This document shows positions 18,687 through 28,948 of a DNA stretch of 64,000 nucleotides, one piece after another. Position numbers and translations under genes: made by a program. Within the stretch, counting starts at the first letter, position 1. Each line of letters opens with the position of its first letter. The notes under the pieces are model-generated. The model was not told the DNA's origin and did not search any database. It worked only from the letters and a program-made list of their open reading frames with translations. Source of the DNA: Methanobrevibacter thaueri (lineage in GTDB: Archaea; Methanobacteriota; Methanobacteria; Methanobacteriales; Methanobacteriaceae); the NCBI RefSeq assembly GCF_003111625.1, contig NZ_MZGS01000028.1, positions 180,213 to 244,212 of the forward strand, in the 5' to 3' direction.

Positions 18687-20516
18687 TTATTTTTTAACCC
18701 TGACAACTGCTTCCTTGAAGAAGTCAGGAATCAATGATCTGTACATTGGACTTTTGAACAGCATGTTGATGTCGCTGTCTACAATGTAGGTGTAGCATGA
18801 ATCGTCTTCGGCCCTCATTCCACGGCCGTAAGCCTGCATCAATGTCATGACAGTCTTATATGCATACCATTTCTTGTCCCTTTTCATTCTCATGTTGACC
18901 TGCTTGTCGCCAAGGTATGGGAACGGTATCTTATAGATTATCTGGAACCGGCACTTGTCATACGGCAAATCCACACCCTCACTCATTGACGGTGAAACCA
19001 AAACCAACGGATTTTCGTCCTTTTCAAAGAAATTGAGTACTTGCTCACGGTTTTTTGGAGTGTGGGACACCAATCTTGAATTATATAGGTTATTGGTAAT
19101 GTACTGTTGGCATTTATAGCTGTGAGTGTGTATGAGTCCCTTATCGCCTTCATGTTTCTTTAGGATTTCCTGTAGGATAGGAATGGTTTTCGGTGCGGTT
19201 CTCTTGATCCTATTGGCTGACATCTTGCCCGCCAAATCGAGTATGATAGGCCTTTTTTCCTTTGTGAACGGACTGTCAACCTTGATATGGTACACCTCAT
19301 TCGGATTCAATCCCAGCCATTTTGAAAACATTTTATGGGACAGTATTGTTGCGCTCATGAAGATTACAACATCCCCATACTTCAACAGGTTATTTTTGGC
19401 ATAATGATGGACCCTTAACGGTTTGAACACAACGCTGGTTTCATCTGTGTCGATTACCCAGTTTTTAGGCTCGTTTTCAAGGTTCCTCTTAAGGCTTCTT
19501 AACCTTCCTATTGTTGACCTTATCCTGTCCGCCTTGTTTTTGCTGACATCCTTCAGGTCAATGTCCTCATAGGCGTCTCGAATTGCGTCAACCTCCATTA
19601 TCCAATCTTCAAGCTCGCCGTCTTCCAATAGCTCCTTTGTCATTGTCTTGCTGATGTCCTTTTCAATTGTACGATTGTATATTGTGACCTCCATTGTTGA
19701 CATCAGCTTGTTTTCTATATTGTGCGCCTCGTCCAAAATGAGCAGTGAGCGCTTGCCGAAATGCTTCACATAATTCAGCTCGACTATCGCATAATCATAG
19801 TTCATCAATGTTATCGGGGAGTTCACCGCATTGGCCTTCTGGTTCCAATAGTGGCAGTGGGCGTCTGATTGGTAGAACACTGTTCCTCCGAATGAGTCCT
19901 CGAATGCCAGTTCCGCATCCAGTGTCGGATTTTTGGCAACGCCGTATGGGCAGAAGAACTTGCTTGAGGTCGGGGTTGTCTTACATAGCCCCATGTCGCA
20001 TGTTGTCTCCAGGTTATCGTTCAGGCAGGCGAAGTTTCCCCTTCCCTTGACCAGCGGAAATGCGAATTCGTTGAAATATTGGGCCTGCAGTTGCTTTGTC
20101 ATTGTCAGGATATAGGCTGATTCGTAGATTTTGGCCAATGTTGTTGCGATTGCGGACTTTCCGGTACCTGTTCCGGCCTCAAGGATAATGTACTTATAGC
20201 CTTTTCTGATTGCGTCAATGATGTCCTGTATGATTTCAAGCTGGCCTGTCCTAGGCTCCTTGAATGGGAAATTGACTATTATCTCATCATCAATGTGCGG
20301 ATATATCTCCTTAAGGTATGCCGCTGTTCCCTCGTCCTGCTGGAAATCGTCGATTGAATAAACCTCCGGTATCTCATCATCCAAAATGGACGATGTTCTT
20401 GGCTTAGCGAAGCTAAACAGGTTAGTTGGACCTTTAGGTTTATCATTTCCGTACTTTCCGCAGGTACAATTGCTTTTAAGCATACCACAATTTGGACAAA
20501 ACATAGAATTAGACAT
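18687..20516 (-). CDS. DinG/Rad3 (XPD)-like superfamily 2 helicase
   Basis: A helicase of about 609 aa. It opens with a small zinc-finger-like segment (MFCPNCGML and CTCG) and has Walker A EAGTGTGKSAIA, the DEAHNIEN motif II and C-terminal helicase motifs (LVSPSMSEGVDLP, QAYGRGMRA). Cysteines in NFACLNDN, TTCDMGLC and FFCPYG are placed like the iron-sulfur cluster of XPD/Rad3 helicases. A role in DNA repair or replication restart is inferred. ATG 20516 is preferred over 20534. Its stop lies one base past the convergent tRNA gene. Confidence 0.85.
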   Translation of the reverse strand: MSNSMFCPNCGMLKSNCTCGKYGNDKPKGPTNLFSFAKPRTSSILDDEIPEVYSIDDFQQDEGTAAYLKEIYPHIDDEIIVNFPFKEPRTGQLEIIQDIIDAIRKGYKYIILEAGTGTGKSAIATTLAKIYESAYILTMTKQLQAQYFNEFAFPLVKGRGNFACLNDNLETTCDMGLCKTTPTSSKFFCPYGVAKNPTLDAELAFEDSFGGTVFYQSDAHCHYWNQKANAVNSPITLMNYDYAIVELNYVKHFGKRSLLILDEAHNIENKLMSTMEVTIYNRTIEKDISKTMTKELLEDGELEDWIMEVDAIRDAYEDIDLKDVSKNKADRIRSTIGRLRSLKRNLENEPKNWVIDTDETSVVFKPLRVHHYAKNNLLKYGDVVIFMSATILSHKMFSKWLGLNPNEVYHIKVDSPFTKEKRPIILDLAGKMSANRIKRTAPKTIPILQEILKKHEGDKGLIHTHSYKCQQYITNNLYNSRLVSHTPKNREQVLNFFEKDENPLVLVSPSMSEGVDLPYDKCRFQIIYKIPFPYLGDKQVNMRMKRDKKWYAYKTVMTLMQAYGRGMRAEDDSCYTYIVDSDINMLFKSPMYRSLIPDFFKEAVVRVKK

Positions 20517-20601
20517 TAAAAATATATTAGTCACGTAGTACTATAAATAATTAGTAGACAAGCATTTTTCAAATTTGCAATTAAAGTGTTAAAGTGATTA
20601 T

Positions 20602-21303
20602 ATGACTAAAAAAGGAAAATTAATTGGAATTGGTGTTGGACCTGGTGATACTGAACTGTTGACTTTGAAAGCTGCCAAAGTATTGAAGTCAGTGCCGGTC
20701 GTATTCTCACCAAAATCCGCAAAAGAAAAAGAGAGCATTGCATTATCTATCGTTAGACCAATTCTTGAAGAAAGGAAAGATTACAAAAGATTGATGTTGG
20801 TTGAACCTATTTTCCCAATGATTGAAGATAAAGAGGAACTTGAAAGGATATGGGACAGCGCATCTGAAATGATTGCCCAATATCTGAACAGCGGAAGGGA
20901 CGTTGCATTCATCACCCTCGGAGACCCTTCAATATTCAGTACCTACTCTTACGTTCAAAGAAGACTGATTGACAGATATGAGATTGAGACAATTCCTGGA
21001 ATCACATCTTTCACCGCCTGTGCTGCAACCAGAAACAAGGCTTTGGTGGAACAAAACAACATTTTGACTGTGGTTCCTAAAATCGATGACAGGCTCGAAG
21101 AGGTCCTGGAATACAGTGACGCTGTTGTGCTTATGAAAGCATCCAGAAACACAGCTGAACTGGAATCAACAATTGAAGCTAAAAACAGACCTAAAGAAAT
21201 CTATTCAGTGCAAAACTGCACCCGTGAAAATGAGAAAGTCATTGAAGGATTTTCCAATGAGAAACCTTACCTTACAACAACCATTATAAAATTTGATGAT
21301 TAG
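20602..21303 (+). CDS. cbiL: precorrin-2/cobalt-factor II C20-methyltransferase
   Basis: CbiL methylates C20 of the corrin ring precursor in anaerobic cobalamin synthesis, needed for methanogen corrinoid enzymes. The tetrapyrrole methylase motifs GVGPGDTELLTLKA (N-terminus), LGDPSIFSTY and the VVLMKASRN segment are clear. The 233-aa length is normal. The stop overlaps the stop of the convergent V4R regulator by four bases. No other cob/cbi genes are in the window. Confidence 0.93.
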   Translation: MTKKGKLIGIGVGPGDTELLTLKAAKVLKSVPVVFSPKSAKEKESIALSIVRPILEERKDYKRLMLVEPIFPMIEDKEELERIWDSASEMIAQYLNSGRDVAFITLGDPSIFSTYSYVQRRLIDRYEIETIPGITSFTACAATRNKALVEQNNILTVVPKIDDRLEEVLEYSDAVVLMKASRNTAELESTIEAKNRPKEIYSVQNCTRENEKVIEGFSNEKPYLTTTIIKFDD

Positions 21304-22070
21304 TATTTCTTGATGTGTTGAGGTTCTATCTCAAACACACACTTCTCATCACCCATTGTGTAGCATTGTGTTTCTATTACGCTCACAGGCAAATTAAAGA
21401 ATTCGGTGAATAACCCTTCAAATATTCCGGTGTCTAAAAAACAAGCCGGCTTACCTGTTCTTGGAAGCAATCTGCATTCAAAGCAGTCGTATGTTGTGAT
21501 TTTTATAATCTGTCCTATCTTATAGGTAATCCTTCCAAGCCCTTTAGCTTGCCAGAAACCTGCGATGTTTTCCATGAAGACGTCCAAATCATCATCATAT
21601 AACTTCCCATAGATTGACTTGCCAATGCTGTTTCCTGTTGACTGGAGGATCGGGTCTATGTTGACGCCCTCCTGAATGAGCATTGCCTTTAGTGTGTGGA
21701 ACAGCAATGTTGAAAATTCCGCATCGTCATCTATGATATTTTCGATGAGGTAATCTGATTGGGTTTCCTCTATTTCCTTCGGTTCTGTGATATTGACTGA
21801 ACCGATGTATTTTGAGTTTAGGTAGAATATCTTTTTCCTGTTGTCTACCGGATGGACCCTATAAGAGATTATTCCATTTTCCCTTAGGCCTTTTAAGTGA
21901 ACAGAAACTGTTGATTTTGATTTTCCGGTATTGGTTACTATCTCCTCGAATTCCATATCCCGGTCTCTTAGCATTTCTAGAATTGTCAGTTTTACTGGAC
22001 TTTTTACAACATTTACTCCGACGTTATCGTTGAGATTTGAAAAAATCTGTACTGGTTTTTGTTCGCTCAT
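21300..22070 (-). CDS. winged-helix regulator with C-terminal V4R domain
   Basis: A 256-aa protein. Residues about 20-85 form an ArsR/MarR-like winged helix (KLTILEMLRDRDMEFEEIV, TGKSKSTVSVHLKGL), and the C-terminal half is a V4R small-molecule-binding domain with conserved cysteines (CFECRLLPRTGKPAC, YTMGDEKCVFEI). V4R domains bind hydrophobic ligands in regulators and in bacteriochlorophyll-related proteins. A palindrome ACGAACTGTTCGT lies about 130 bases upstream and could be its operator, which is inference only. Confidence 0.85.
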   Translation of the reverse strand: MSEQKPVQIFSNLNDNVGVNVVKSPVKLTILEMLRDRDMEFEEIVTNTGKSKSTVSVHLKGLRENGIISYRVHPVDNRKKIFYLNSKYIGSVNITEPKEIEETQSDYLIENIIDDDAEFSTLLFHTLKAMLIQEGVNIDPILQSTGNSIGKSIYGKLYDDDLDVFMENIAGFWQAKGLGRITYKIGQIIKITTYDCFECRLLPRTGKPACFLDTGIFEGLFTEFFNLPVSVIETQCYTMGDEKCVFEIEPQHIKKY

Positions 22071-22202
22071 TAATAATCCCCCATTATATAATATTGTTTA
22101 AATTTATTGATTAATAAAGTTATCTAAAAAATAAAAATTATACAATTATATAAAATAAAATATAAATTCTGAACAATTGTAAATCTTTGCAATACAAACG
22201 AT

Positions 22203-22272
22203 ACGAACTGTTCGTTTTTAATCATATAAAATAGTTCGTATAATTAACTGTTAATATCAAGCTAAACAAACA
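22203..22272 (+). repeat. diverged copy R1 of the dispersed island repeat
   Basis: This segment begins with the palindrome ACGAACTGTTCGT and continues with TATAAAATAGTTCGTATAATTAAC-like sequence and AGCTAAAC. It can be aligned by eye with the better copies R3, R4 and R7, but with many differences. It is the only copy outside the accessory island and lies between the V4R regulator and the UbiB-like gene. Confidence 0.45.
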
Positions 22273-22315
22273 AAATTAAAAAAAGGTATGAAGAAAAAAT
22301 TCTTCATATCAAAAT

Positions 22316-23908
22316 CTATTTCAATACGAATTTCTTAAGGCCTATGATACTTAATATTATGGCAATTATATATCCGATTAAGGAAATCACCGGCATGTCA
22401 AATACCCTTGGTCCAAAGGAAACGACTGATGAACCGATTATGAGTGCGGATACCAGTGCGATTATTGAAACCTTGTCTGTGATATCCACTTCAAACCTGA
22501 ACTGCAGTTCCTCATTGTCAATCTTGTGGATTGTCCTTGTGAGAAGTTTAGGCAATGACTGAAGCATGTGCTCATACAGAATCAGGTTGCTCTTCTTGCC
22601 TTTCAGATACTGTTTAGGATTCAATCTTTGCATGGCTATTTGCTTTGCGACAGGTTTGATTGATGCGAAAACATCTATTTCAGGATCTAAGTTCTGTGCA
22701 ATAGCCTCGACCATTGATAATCCTCTGGCCATTGTGACGAATTCGTTTGGAAGGATTACACCGTATTCCTGCATGAGATTGAGCAGTTCCTCCAGAACTC
22801 CATTGAAACGATTGAGTTCAACACCAAAATATCTTCCGAACAGGTCATTTAAGTCCCTTTTCAAGGTTCTTGTCTCAATATCATAATCAAGGATATCCAT
22901 GTACATCAACTGATTTATCAATCCGTCAACGTCCTGATCAACGAACAATACCATCAATTCGGAAAGGTTCTTCTTGAATTCCTCATCAAAGAATCCCATC
23001 ATACCCAAATCAAGGTAACATACGACATTGTTTTCCAGAATCATTATGTTTCCAGGGTGAGGGTCTCCATGGAAGAACCCGTCGATGAATAGTTGTTGTA
23101 GATATGAATCAAGGACATTTTTAGCTAAAAGTTTCTTGTCGAACTCATCGCCGGTGCTTTCATACACTTCGTTTAACTTTGCACCGTCTATGAACTCCAT
23201 GGTCAAAACCTTTGAGCTGCAATACTTGGAGTAGGTTGCTGGAATGTGTATGTCCGGGTTATCTTCAAAGTTCAATTCAATGCGTTGCATATTCATGAAT
23301 TCATTATTGTAATCGATTTCCTTGTGAATAGAACGGTCAAACTCGTCCATGATTCCTGGAAGATTGATCTTTCTCAAATCGGCGTTAAATTTGTCCGCAC
23401 GGTTTGCGACATATTTCATTATCCTTAAGTCAAGGTCTATCTTGTCTGTGATGCCCTCTTTTTGGACTTTGACTGCAACCCTTTCACCAGTGATCAATTT
23501 TGCTTCATGAACCTGACCGATTGATGCGGTCGCCAGGTGTTGCTCTGAAAACTCTTCGAACAATTCGTCGATGCTTCCGTGAAGTTCCCTTTCGACTATT
23601 TTCTTAACCTGGTCATAGCTTATGGCCGGATTGTCATCCTGCAGGTTTGCCAATTCATTTGCAATCTTTTCCCCGACAACATCCGGACGGGTACTCATTA
23701 GCTGACCCAACTTGATGAAAGTGGTTCCCAAGTCCTGAAGCATGAGTCTTAATTTAACCGGAAGTTCATCATCCAATAAAAGACTAGGTGAATCATCTTC
23801 GTTTCTACGTATTTTACTTTTAGCGGTTTGGCCTAAAATCTCATCGAAGCCGTATTTTTTTAATGCGGCTCGGATTTCACCCAAACGTTCTTTTGTTTCC
23901 TTATCCAT
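22316..23908 (-). CDS. ABC1/UbiB-family atypical kinase, membrane anchored
   Basis: A 530-aa UbiB/ADCK-like protein. The KxGQ-like FIKLGQLMSTRPD segment, the lysine of GERVAVKVQKEG, HGDPHPGN and the metal-binding CYLDLGMMG are present. Two C-terminal membrane helices follow (about residues 470-528). Relatives support quinone or isoprenoid-lipid metabolism. Methanogens lacking ubiquinone keep such proteins with unclear roles. ATG 23908 is chosen because AAGTGAT precedes it and the longer frame adds only hydrophobic non-conserved residues. Confidence 0.85.
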   Translation of the reverse strand: MDKETKERLGEIRAALKKYGFDEILGQTAKSKIRRNEDDSPSLLLDDELPVKLRLMLQDLGTTFIKLGQLMSTRPDVVGEKIANELANLQDDNPAISYDQVKKIVERELHGSIDELFEEFSEQHLATASIGQVHEAKLITGERVAVKVQKEGITDKIDLDLRIMKYVANRADKFNADLRKINLPGIMDEFDRSIHKEIDYNNEFMNMQRIELNFEDNPDIHIPATYSKYCSSKVLTMEFIDGAKLNEVYESTGDEFDKKLLAKNVLDSYLQQLFIDGFFHGDPHPGNIMILENNVVCYLDLGMMGFFDEEFKKNLSELMVLFVDQDVDGLINQLMYMDILDYDIETRTLKRDLNDLFGRYFGVELNRFNGVLEELLNLMQEYGVILPNEFVTMARGLSMVEAIAQNLDPEIDVFASIKPVAKQIAMQRLNPKQYLKGKKSNLILYEHMLQSLPKLLTRTIHKIDNEELQFRFEVDITDKVSIIALVSALIIGSSVVSFGPRVFDMPVISLIGYIIAIILSIIGLKKFVLK

Positions 23909-24069
23909 GTCTATCACTTTGAGAAAATAAATAAAATGCAAGGCACATGATTATAGTTTAAAACTACCTTTAATTTTATATTAAAATCATTGATTAATAT
24001 ATCTTTTTAATTATTGAAAATGAGCAAAGGAGGGAAGTGAAATATTCCCTCTTAGAAATCCTATGAACA

Positions 24070-26034
24070 TTATTTTTTCAATTCGGCCAGATTTTCCTTC
24101 AATAACCTGTAAATGTTTTCCGCACCGACAATCTCCTCATCAGTGACATTCCATGTTGAAGGATGCAATATGAACGGTTGGGACTGTTCCCCTCCAACTC
24201 CACCGTGGCTTCCGACCAGTTCCTCAAATGCGCATACCTCATCGGCCTTCTCGTCATAAAAGCTGTTGACCAGAATGTCCGGGGTGTGTTCAAATGAACT
24301 GGTTCTCTTCAAGTGTCTGACGATGTTGTCTCCAAAGCCTTCAAGAGGGTTTTCCCCTTCAATCTTGCCGCTGTCGAGGAAATAGATTCCATTTTTTCCA
24401 ATGGCCAAGTCCCCATGTTCCTGGGATTTGACCAGAATGAAACCGACATATTCGTTTCCAATGATTCCAGGTATCATTTCCGGGAAATAGCTATTGAGTT
24501 CCTCATATGTCAGCCTTTGGCTCCATTGGGTCAGATAAATCATTGCAAGATTGCCTGAAGCCAACACGATTACTTCAGAATCGCCCAATTCCTCTTCCTC
24601 TTCTTTTTCCTTTTCGAGTTTCTTATTTTTCCTTGAAAATGGATGGTATTCCTTAGCAACATTGTCCTGGTTTGAATCCATTTTTGCAAAAACCTTCATG
24701 TCCTTAGGAAGCAGTGACTTGACAAAATCCTCGAACGTTTCGCCGTACCTTTGTGTGAATGTGGCTCCGTTGGTTTGGCCGTGATCTGACTGTATTACGA
24801 ATTGGTAGTCCCTAGGGGAGTATCTGTTTGCATCAATCAGGTGTTTGATCTGCTTGTCCATCCCTCTCAATGCATACCATGCGTCATTGTCCCTGACCCC
24901 TGAGTGGTGAGCAATCTCGTCATAACCCAGGTAGGTTGAATATGCAACATCAATATCGCCAATCATCATGTCTCCAATCAATGTTGAGGTGTTGATTTCC
25001 CTCATGAATACGTTTGTAAATGCTCTTGTTATAACGTATGCTATGCCACGCTTTACTCTTGGCCTAATGTCCTTAATTTTATGAATAATCTGTGACCAGA
25101 TTTCAAGTATGATGTCTGCAAGAAGCAGGGCAACTATACGTGCGAAATTACTTGGATTGGAGAATACTGAATACCAAGCCTTATTGTATAGCTTTTTAAT
25201 ATTCAATATCTTACTGAATGTGAATATCACGTTGTCCGTGTCACCTGAAAATAAGTTGGACCTGCTTGCTCCATTGTCAACCAGCAGCCCGTTTCCGTCG
25301 GAAATTCTCTTCTCCAATTCGGGCACCTTGGTGGGTCCTGAACACTGCATCATATGATTGTCATTATCCTTTTCTATCCATCTGAATGCGACAATGCCCT
25401 CGTTATTCCCATGCAAAATTCCCGCCTGGCTTGCACCGGTTTGGGAGGACAGGTCAGTTTCCCACATCCTAAGATTGTAATTCCCACTGTCGATCATTTC
25501 CTTAACTGTAGGCATGTGCCCCTTTTCGACAGCCTCGCACAAGACCTCATGAGCAAGCCCGTCAATCTCAACGATTATCACGCCGGGATAATCTTTGATT
25601 TCTGTTTTCCTTTTCTTTTCTGCATCTTTTAAAACAACCCTATAGTATGAACTGTCATCGTCGATTGTTATTATTGCTGACAATATGGTTGTTACGGCGG
25701 CCATTGCAATCGGTGCAAGAACAATTGCGAGACCCTGAATTTCTATTTCAAACAGCGGCGCGAAGAAATTAAGTAAACATCCGTTTAATATCAATGTTCC
25801 AAAACCGAACGTGAATACCAAAAACGGCATCGCAATTCTTGTTAAAATGGGCCAGAGTATGGAATTGACTAAACTGATGAAGAGTACAAGAAGGATTATA
25901 TCGTCAAATTGATGCACCTGGACTCCCAATCCTAAAAAACTTATCAGATATATTCCTAAAACATTTCCAATGAGCACTATCAAGCTTCTTTTTAAACTTC
26001 GCTTTGGTGTTGACTTTTGGTCAATGATTTCCAT
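24070..26034 (-). CDS. membrane-anchored alkaline-phosphatase-superfamily phosphodiesterase
   Basis: A protein of about 654 aa. Residues 12-130 contain about four membrane helices, like small phage-holin-4-type domains. The remainder is an alkaline-phosphatase/nucleotide-pyrophosphatase catalytic domain: VEIDGLAH metal site, SSQTGASQ with the likely nucleophile threonine, LGYDEIAHHSG, QSDHGQTNG and SHGGVGGEQ. It likely acts on a phosphodiester at the membrane, possibly lipid or cell-wall linked. ATG 26034 behind GGAGG is preferred over 26079. Confidence 0.82.
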   Translation of the reverse strand: MEIIDQKSTPKRSLKRSLIVLIGNVLGIYLISFLGLGVQVHQFDDIILLVLFISLVNSILWPILTRIAMPFLVFTFGFGTLILNGCLLNFFAPLFEIEIQGLAIVLAPIAMAAVTTILSAIITIDDDSSYYRVVLKDAEKKRKTEIKDYPGVIIVEIDGLAHEVLCEAVEKGHMPTVKEMIDSGNYNLRMWETDLSSQTGASQAGILHGNNEGIVAFRWIEKDNDNHMMQCSGPTKVPELEKRISDGNGLLVDNGASRSNLFSGDTDNVIFTFSKILNIKKLYNKAWYSVFSNPSNFARIVALLLADIILEIWSQIIHKIKDIRPRVKRGIAYVITRAFTNVFMREINTSTLIGDMMIGDIDVAYSTYLGYDEIAHHSGVRDNDAWYALRGMDKQIKHLIDANRYSPRDYQFVIQSDHGQTNGATFTQRYGETFEDFVKSLLPKDMKVFAKMDSNQDNVAKEYHPFSRKNKKLEKEKEEEEELGDSEVIVLASGNLAMIYLTQWSQRLTYEELNSYFPEMIPGIIGNEYVGFILVKSQEHGDLAIGKNGIYFLDSGKIEGENPLEGFGDNIVRHLKRTSSFEHTPDILVNSFYDEKADEVCAFEELVGSHGGVGGEQSQPFILHPSTWNVTDEEIVGAENIYRLLKENLAELKK

Positions 26035-26211
26035 ATTATGAGATGCCTCCAGTATAGTATTAATTATGTTGAAAAACATTTAAATAAGTAATCGCCCCAA
26101 AATCTCCCATCAGTCTAAAAATGATTTAGGCAACAGTTATATATTCTTAATTAAAAAATTTTATGTATTAATATTTTTACATTTTACGAACTTTTTAAGA
26201 GGTTTAACATA

Positions 26212-27048
26212 ATGAAGATATCAAAACTATTTGAAAAAACTAAGGAAAAAGAGTTTACAACATTTCCGGCAACTCTTGAAACATATGCCTGGTATAAGCC
26301 TATATTAATAGCGATTATCGCAATAATAGTTTCCATTGCACTTTCATTTGTTGCATTATTTGCTATAAGGGCAGACCCTAGATCAAGCACCATAATGAAC
26401 CTTATTCTTTCAGCAGTCACAATGATAATAATGATTGTGGCCATTTATATAGGAAACAGACTGATATATAAGATTCCATTTTCCACACAGGTGGCTCCTG
26501 TCAGGAAATGGAACTGGGGCATTTACATCAAGACATTCGCTATCTCATTGATTGTCTATGGAATAATTATGGCTTTTAATTTTTTATTTTCCGGAGCGAA
26601 GATTACTAACAATCTACCAATATCCCTATTCATATTGTGTTTGATTCTGCCTATATTTCAAGGCTTTGGAGAGGAATTCCTATGCCGTGGTCTATTGATG
26701 CAAACCTTAGGGGCATGGTTTAAAATACCGATTGTTGCAATTGTCCTTCAGGCAGTGGTATTTGCCGTATTGCATCCCTACCAACTGTTTTCATTGATAG
26801 GCGTGCTTTGTACCGGATTGGTATACGGTTTGATAACATGGTACGGTCAAGGTTTGGAAGCCTCATCAGCAATGCATTCCGTCAACAACATTGCTGCATT
26901 CATTGCAATAGGATTTGGCCTTCAGCAAGGAGCGGGCGGAAACGCATCAGACCCAATTGCTCTTTTGATAAATGTTGCCGTTGTGGTCATTCCAGCCATA
27001 ATCGTCATTATATTGGACAAGTTCAATCTGATGGGCTTTGAAAGTTAG
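26212..27048 (+). CDS. CPBP family intramembrane protease-like protein
   Basis: A 278-aa protein with about eight membrane helices and the CPBP (Rce1/Abi) motifs: GEEFLCRG (Glu-Glu-x3-Arg), a histidine in AVLHPYQ and a final MHSVNN histidine-asparagine motif. Such proteases process prenylated or bacteriocin-type peptides in other organisms; the substrate here is unknown. The start has an AAGAGGTTTAAC ribosome binding site. Confidence 0.85.
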   Translation: MKISKLFEKTKEKEFTTFPATLETYAWYKPILIAIIAIIVSIALSFVALFAIRADPRSSTIMNLILSAVTMIIMIVAIYIGNRLIYKIPFSTQVAPVRKWNWGIYIKTFAISLIVYGIIMAFNFLFSGAKITNNLPISLFILCLILPIFQGFGEEFLCRGLLMQTLGAWFKIPIVAIVLQAVVFAVLHPYQLFSLIGVLCTGLVYGLITWYGQGLEASSAMHSVNNIAAFIAIGFGLQQGAGGNASDPIALLINVAVVVIPAIIVIILDKFNLMGFES

Positions 27049-27075
27049 GGATTAATAAACATCCCTATTTTTTCA
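27046..27075. terminator. bidirectional terminator between convergent genes
   Basis: A perfect 7-bp stem (TAGGGAT at 27046-27052 with ATCCCTA at 27061-27067, 8-base loop) is followed by a T-rich run. It lies between the CPBP gene and the convergent solute-binding protein gene. Confidence 0.6.
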
Positions 27076-27092
27076 TTATTTTTTTAACACCA

Positions 27093-27929
27093 CTAATTAT
27101 CCGGATAGATTAAGCCTTCGGGAATTTGGTAATCGCTGTATTTTTGAGCAATCTTATCAACTGTTCCATCTTTGAACATTTCATCCAATGTTTTTTGAAC
27201 CTGGTCCCTTAACTCGGTATTTCCTTTTTTAAATCCAATACCGTAATGTTCTCCGCTTAACGGTTCGTCAAGAATATTGAAATCCTTATGGTTCTCATTT
27301 TTCTTAACTTGGTAATGTGCGAGTCCAATGTCTGCAACCAATGCGTCACAAACTCCTGATTCCAGGTCCATGAACCCGGTGTTATAATCCTTAATTTCAG
27401 TTAATGACCCGAAACCGTCTTTTAAAGTAGAATTTTGATTATTTAAACTGTTCAATGCGGAGCTGCCCTCTAAAATTTCAACATTTTTTCCTTTTAAATC
27501 ATCTAAAGTGTTTATTCCGGAATCATTTTTAACAACAAACACTGGAGTGTTGTTGAAGTAAGGTTCAGACCAGGTATAGTCATCTTCCCTTCCATTGATA
27601 GTAAATTCGGACCAGATACAATCAATTTCATTACTGTCTAGCTCCAATTCTTTTGTATTCCAGTCAATAATTGGTTGTGCTCTGAAAGTCCAGTTGTTCC
27701 TCTTACAAACCTCTTTTGCAAGGTCCAAATCAAAACCGGTGAAGTTTCCATTTTCATCCGAATATCCAAATGGCGGAAAAATACTGTTGAATCCGATTAC
27801 AAAAGTGTCATCTGAATTTTCTACATTTGATTCGTCACTATAGAAATCAAACATGCTTTCTGCACTTACCGCACCAATCAATAAGAATATTGTTAGTGAT
27901 ATTGCTGTAAATAAAATTATTTTTTTCAT
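27093..27929 (-). CDS. amino-acid-type extracellular solute-binding protein
   Basis: A 278-aa SBP family 3 protein. It has a signal peptide (about residues 1-23, SAES cleavage region, no lipobox cysteine) and then the binding domain with FPPFGYSDENGNFTGFDLDLA and the GSSALNSL segment. It would bind a polar amino acid or related solute outside the cell for an ABC importer. No permease or ATPase gene is adjacent, so it is an orphan here. Confidence 0.88.
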   Translation of the reverse strand: MKKIILFTAISLTIFLLIGAVSAESMFDFYSDESNVENSDDTFVIGFNSIFPPFGYSDENGNFTGFDLDLAKEVCKRNNWTFRAQPIIDWNTKELELDSNEIDCIWSEFTINGREDDYTWSEPYFNNTPVFVVKNDSGINTLDDLKGKNVEILEGSSALNSLNNQNSTLKDGFGSLTEIKDYNTGFMDLESGVCDALVADIGLAHYQVKKNENHKDFNILDEPLSGEHYGIGFKKGNTELRDQVQKTLDEMFKDGTVDKIAQKYSDYQIPEGLIYPDN

Positions 27930-28096
27930 ATCAAATCCCCATTTAAACCTAATTATATTGAAATATATATAAAAGTTTATCTAATTTTTATAATTAATTA
28001 AATATGAATACACACATTTCTACAAAACTAGGATATATTTTGCAGACTTACCTATTCACCACAAAACTTTATAAAAAATGTCACAAATTTAATTAT

Positions 28097-28948
28097 ATGA
28101 ATGAAAATCTTTATGGAATGTTCGATAAGGTTTTACAATCCGAATATTCTATTATAGAAGAGGGTTCAAAAAAGACAATTGAACTGGGAGAAGATGCCAA
28201 ATACGGAAAAATGGAAACCTACTCATTATTTGATGGGGTAATAATTGCTTTTATGGACATTAACCTTGGCAATAATAATAACATATTTTTTGAAGACAAA
28301 ATCTCCTCCCGTTTGCTTCAAATCAATCACTGTGTTAATGGCAGATACTCATATGCGGTAGGTGATGACAGGATTGTTTACTTTGGGAAAGGGGATTTGT
28401 GTGTTAGCATTTATGATTTGACAAAAACGATTTCTGACTTTCCATTAGGATATTATGAAGGCCTGGAGATTTTCATTGACGTTGATGTTGCAAGCAAACA
28501 TATCAAAACCCTAATTCCTGATTTTGATTTGATTGATTTATATGAAAGTTTAGAGGGGTCCAAAGGTTATAGGTTGCTTAGGGCAAATGAAAAAATCGAT
28601 CACGTGATTGGTGAGATATATTGTGTCGATGATAGGATCAAGGAGCCCTATTTCAAATTAAAATGTCTGGAACTGTTGCTCTTTGTCTCTATAGCTAGTG
28701 AAACTAAAACAGAATCATTACCCCTTTCTAAAAATCAGGTTGATATTATTGAAAATGTTAAAAATGATCTGATAAATGATTTGGAGAGTAAAATCACCAT
28801 TGATGAATTGGCGGATAAATATGGCGTTAGCAAAACAACCCTGAAGAATTTCTTCAAGGAAGTTTATGGAAAACCTATTTATAAATGGAGAAAGGAGTAC
28901 AGACTTGATTATGCCTGTCGATTGATTGACGAGGGAGATGTGAGCTGA
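28097..28948 (+). CDS. AraC-type regulator lacking most of the second HTH (truncated)
   Basis: The frame opens with a sensor-like N-terminal domain of unrecognised family and ends with one AraC HTH (KITIDELADKYGVSKTTLKNFFKEVYG). A normal AraC DNA-binding domain needs a second HTH after CRLIDEGD, but a TGA stop follows three codons later. Downstream bases in another frame read ADLQCKCDNGKQAQQ, resembling a decayed second HTH, so this is probably a recent pseudogene. ATG 28097 is preferred to 28004. It is divergent from the solute-binding protein gene. Confidence 0.6.
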   Translation: MNENLYGMFDKVLQSEYSIIEEGSKKTIELGEDAKYGKMETYSLFDGVIIAFMDINLGNNNNIFFEDKISSRLLQINHCVNGRYSYAVGDDRIVYFGKGDLCVSIYDLTKTISDFPLGYYEGLEIFIDVDVASKHIKTLIPDFDLIDLYESLEGSKGYRLLRANEKIDHVIGEIYCVDDRIKEPYFKLKCLELLLFVSIASETKTESLPLSKNQVDIIENVKNDLINDLESKITIDELADKYGVSKTTLKNFFKEVYGKPIYKWRKEYRLDYACRLIDEGDVS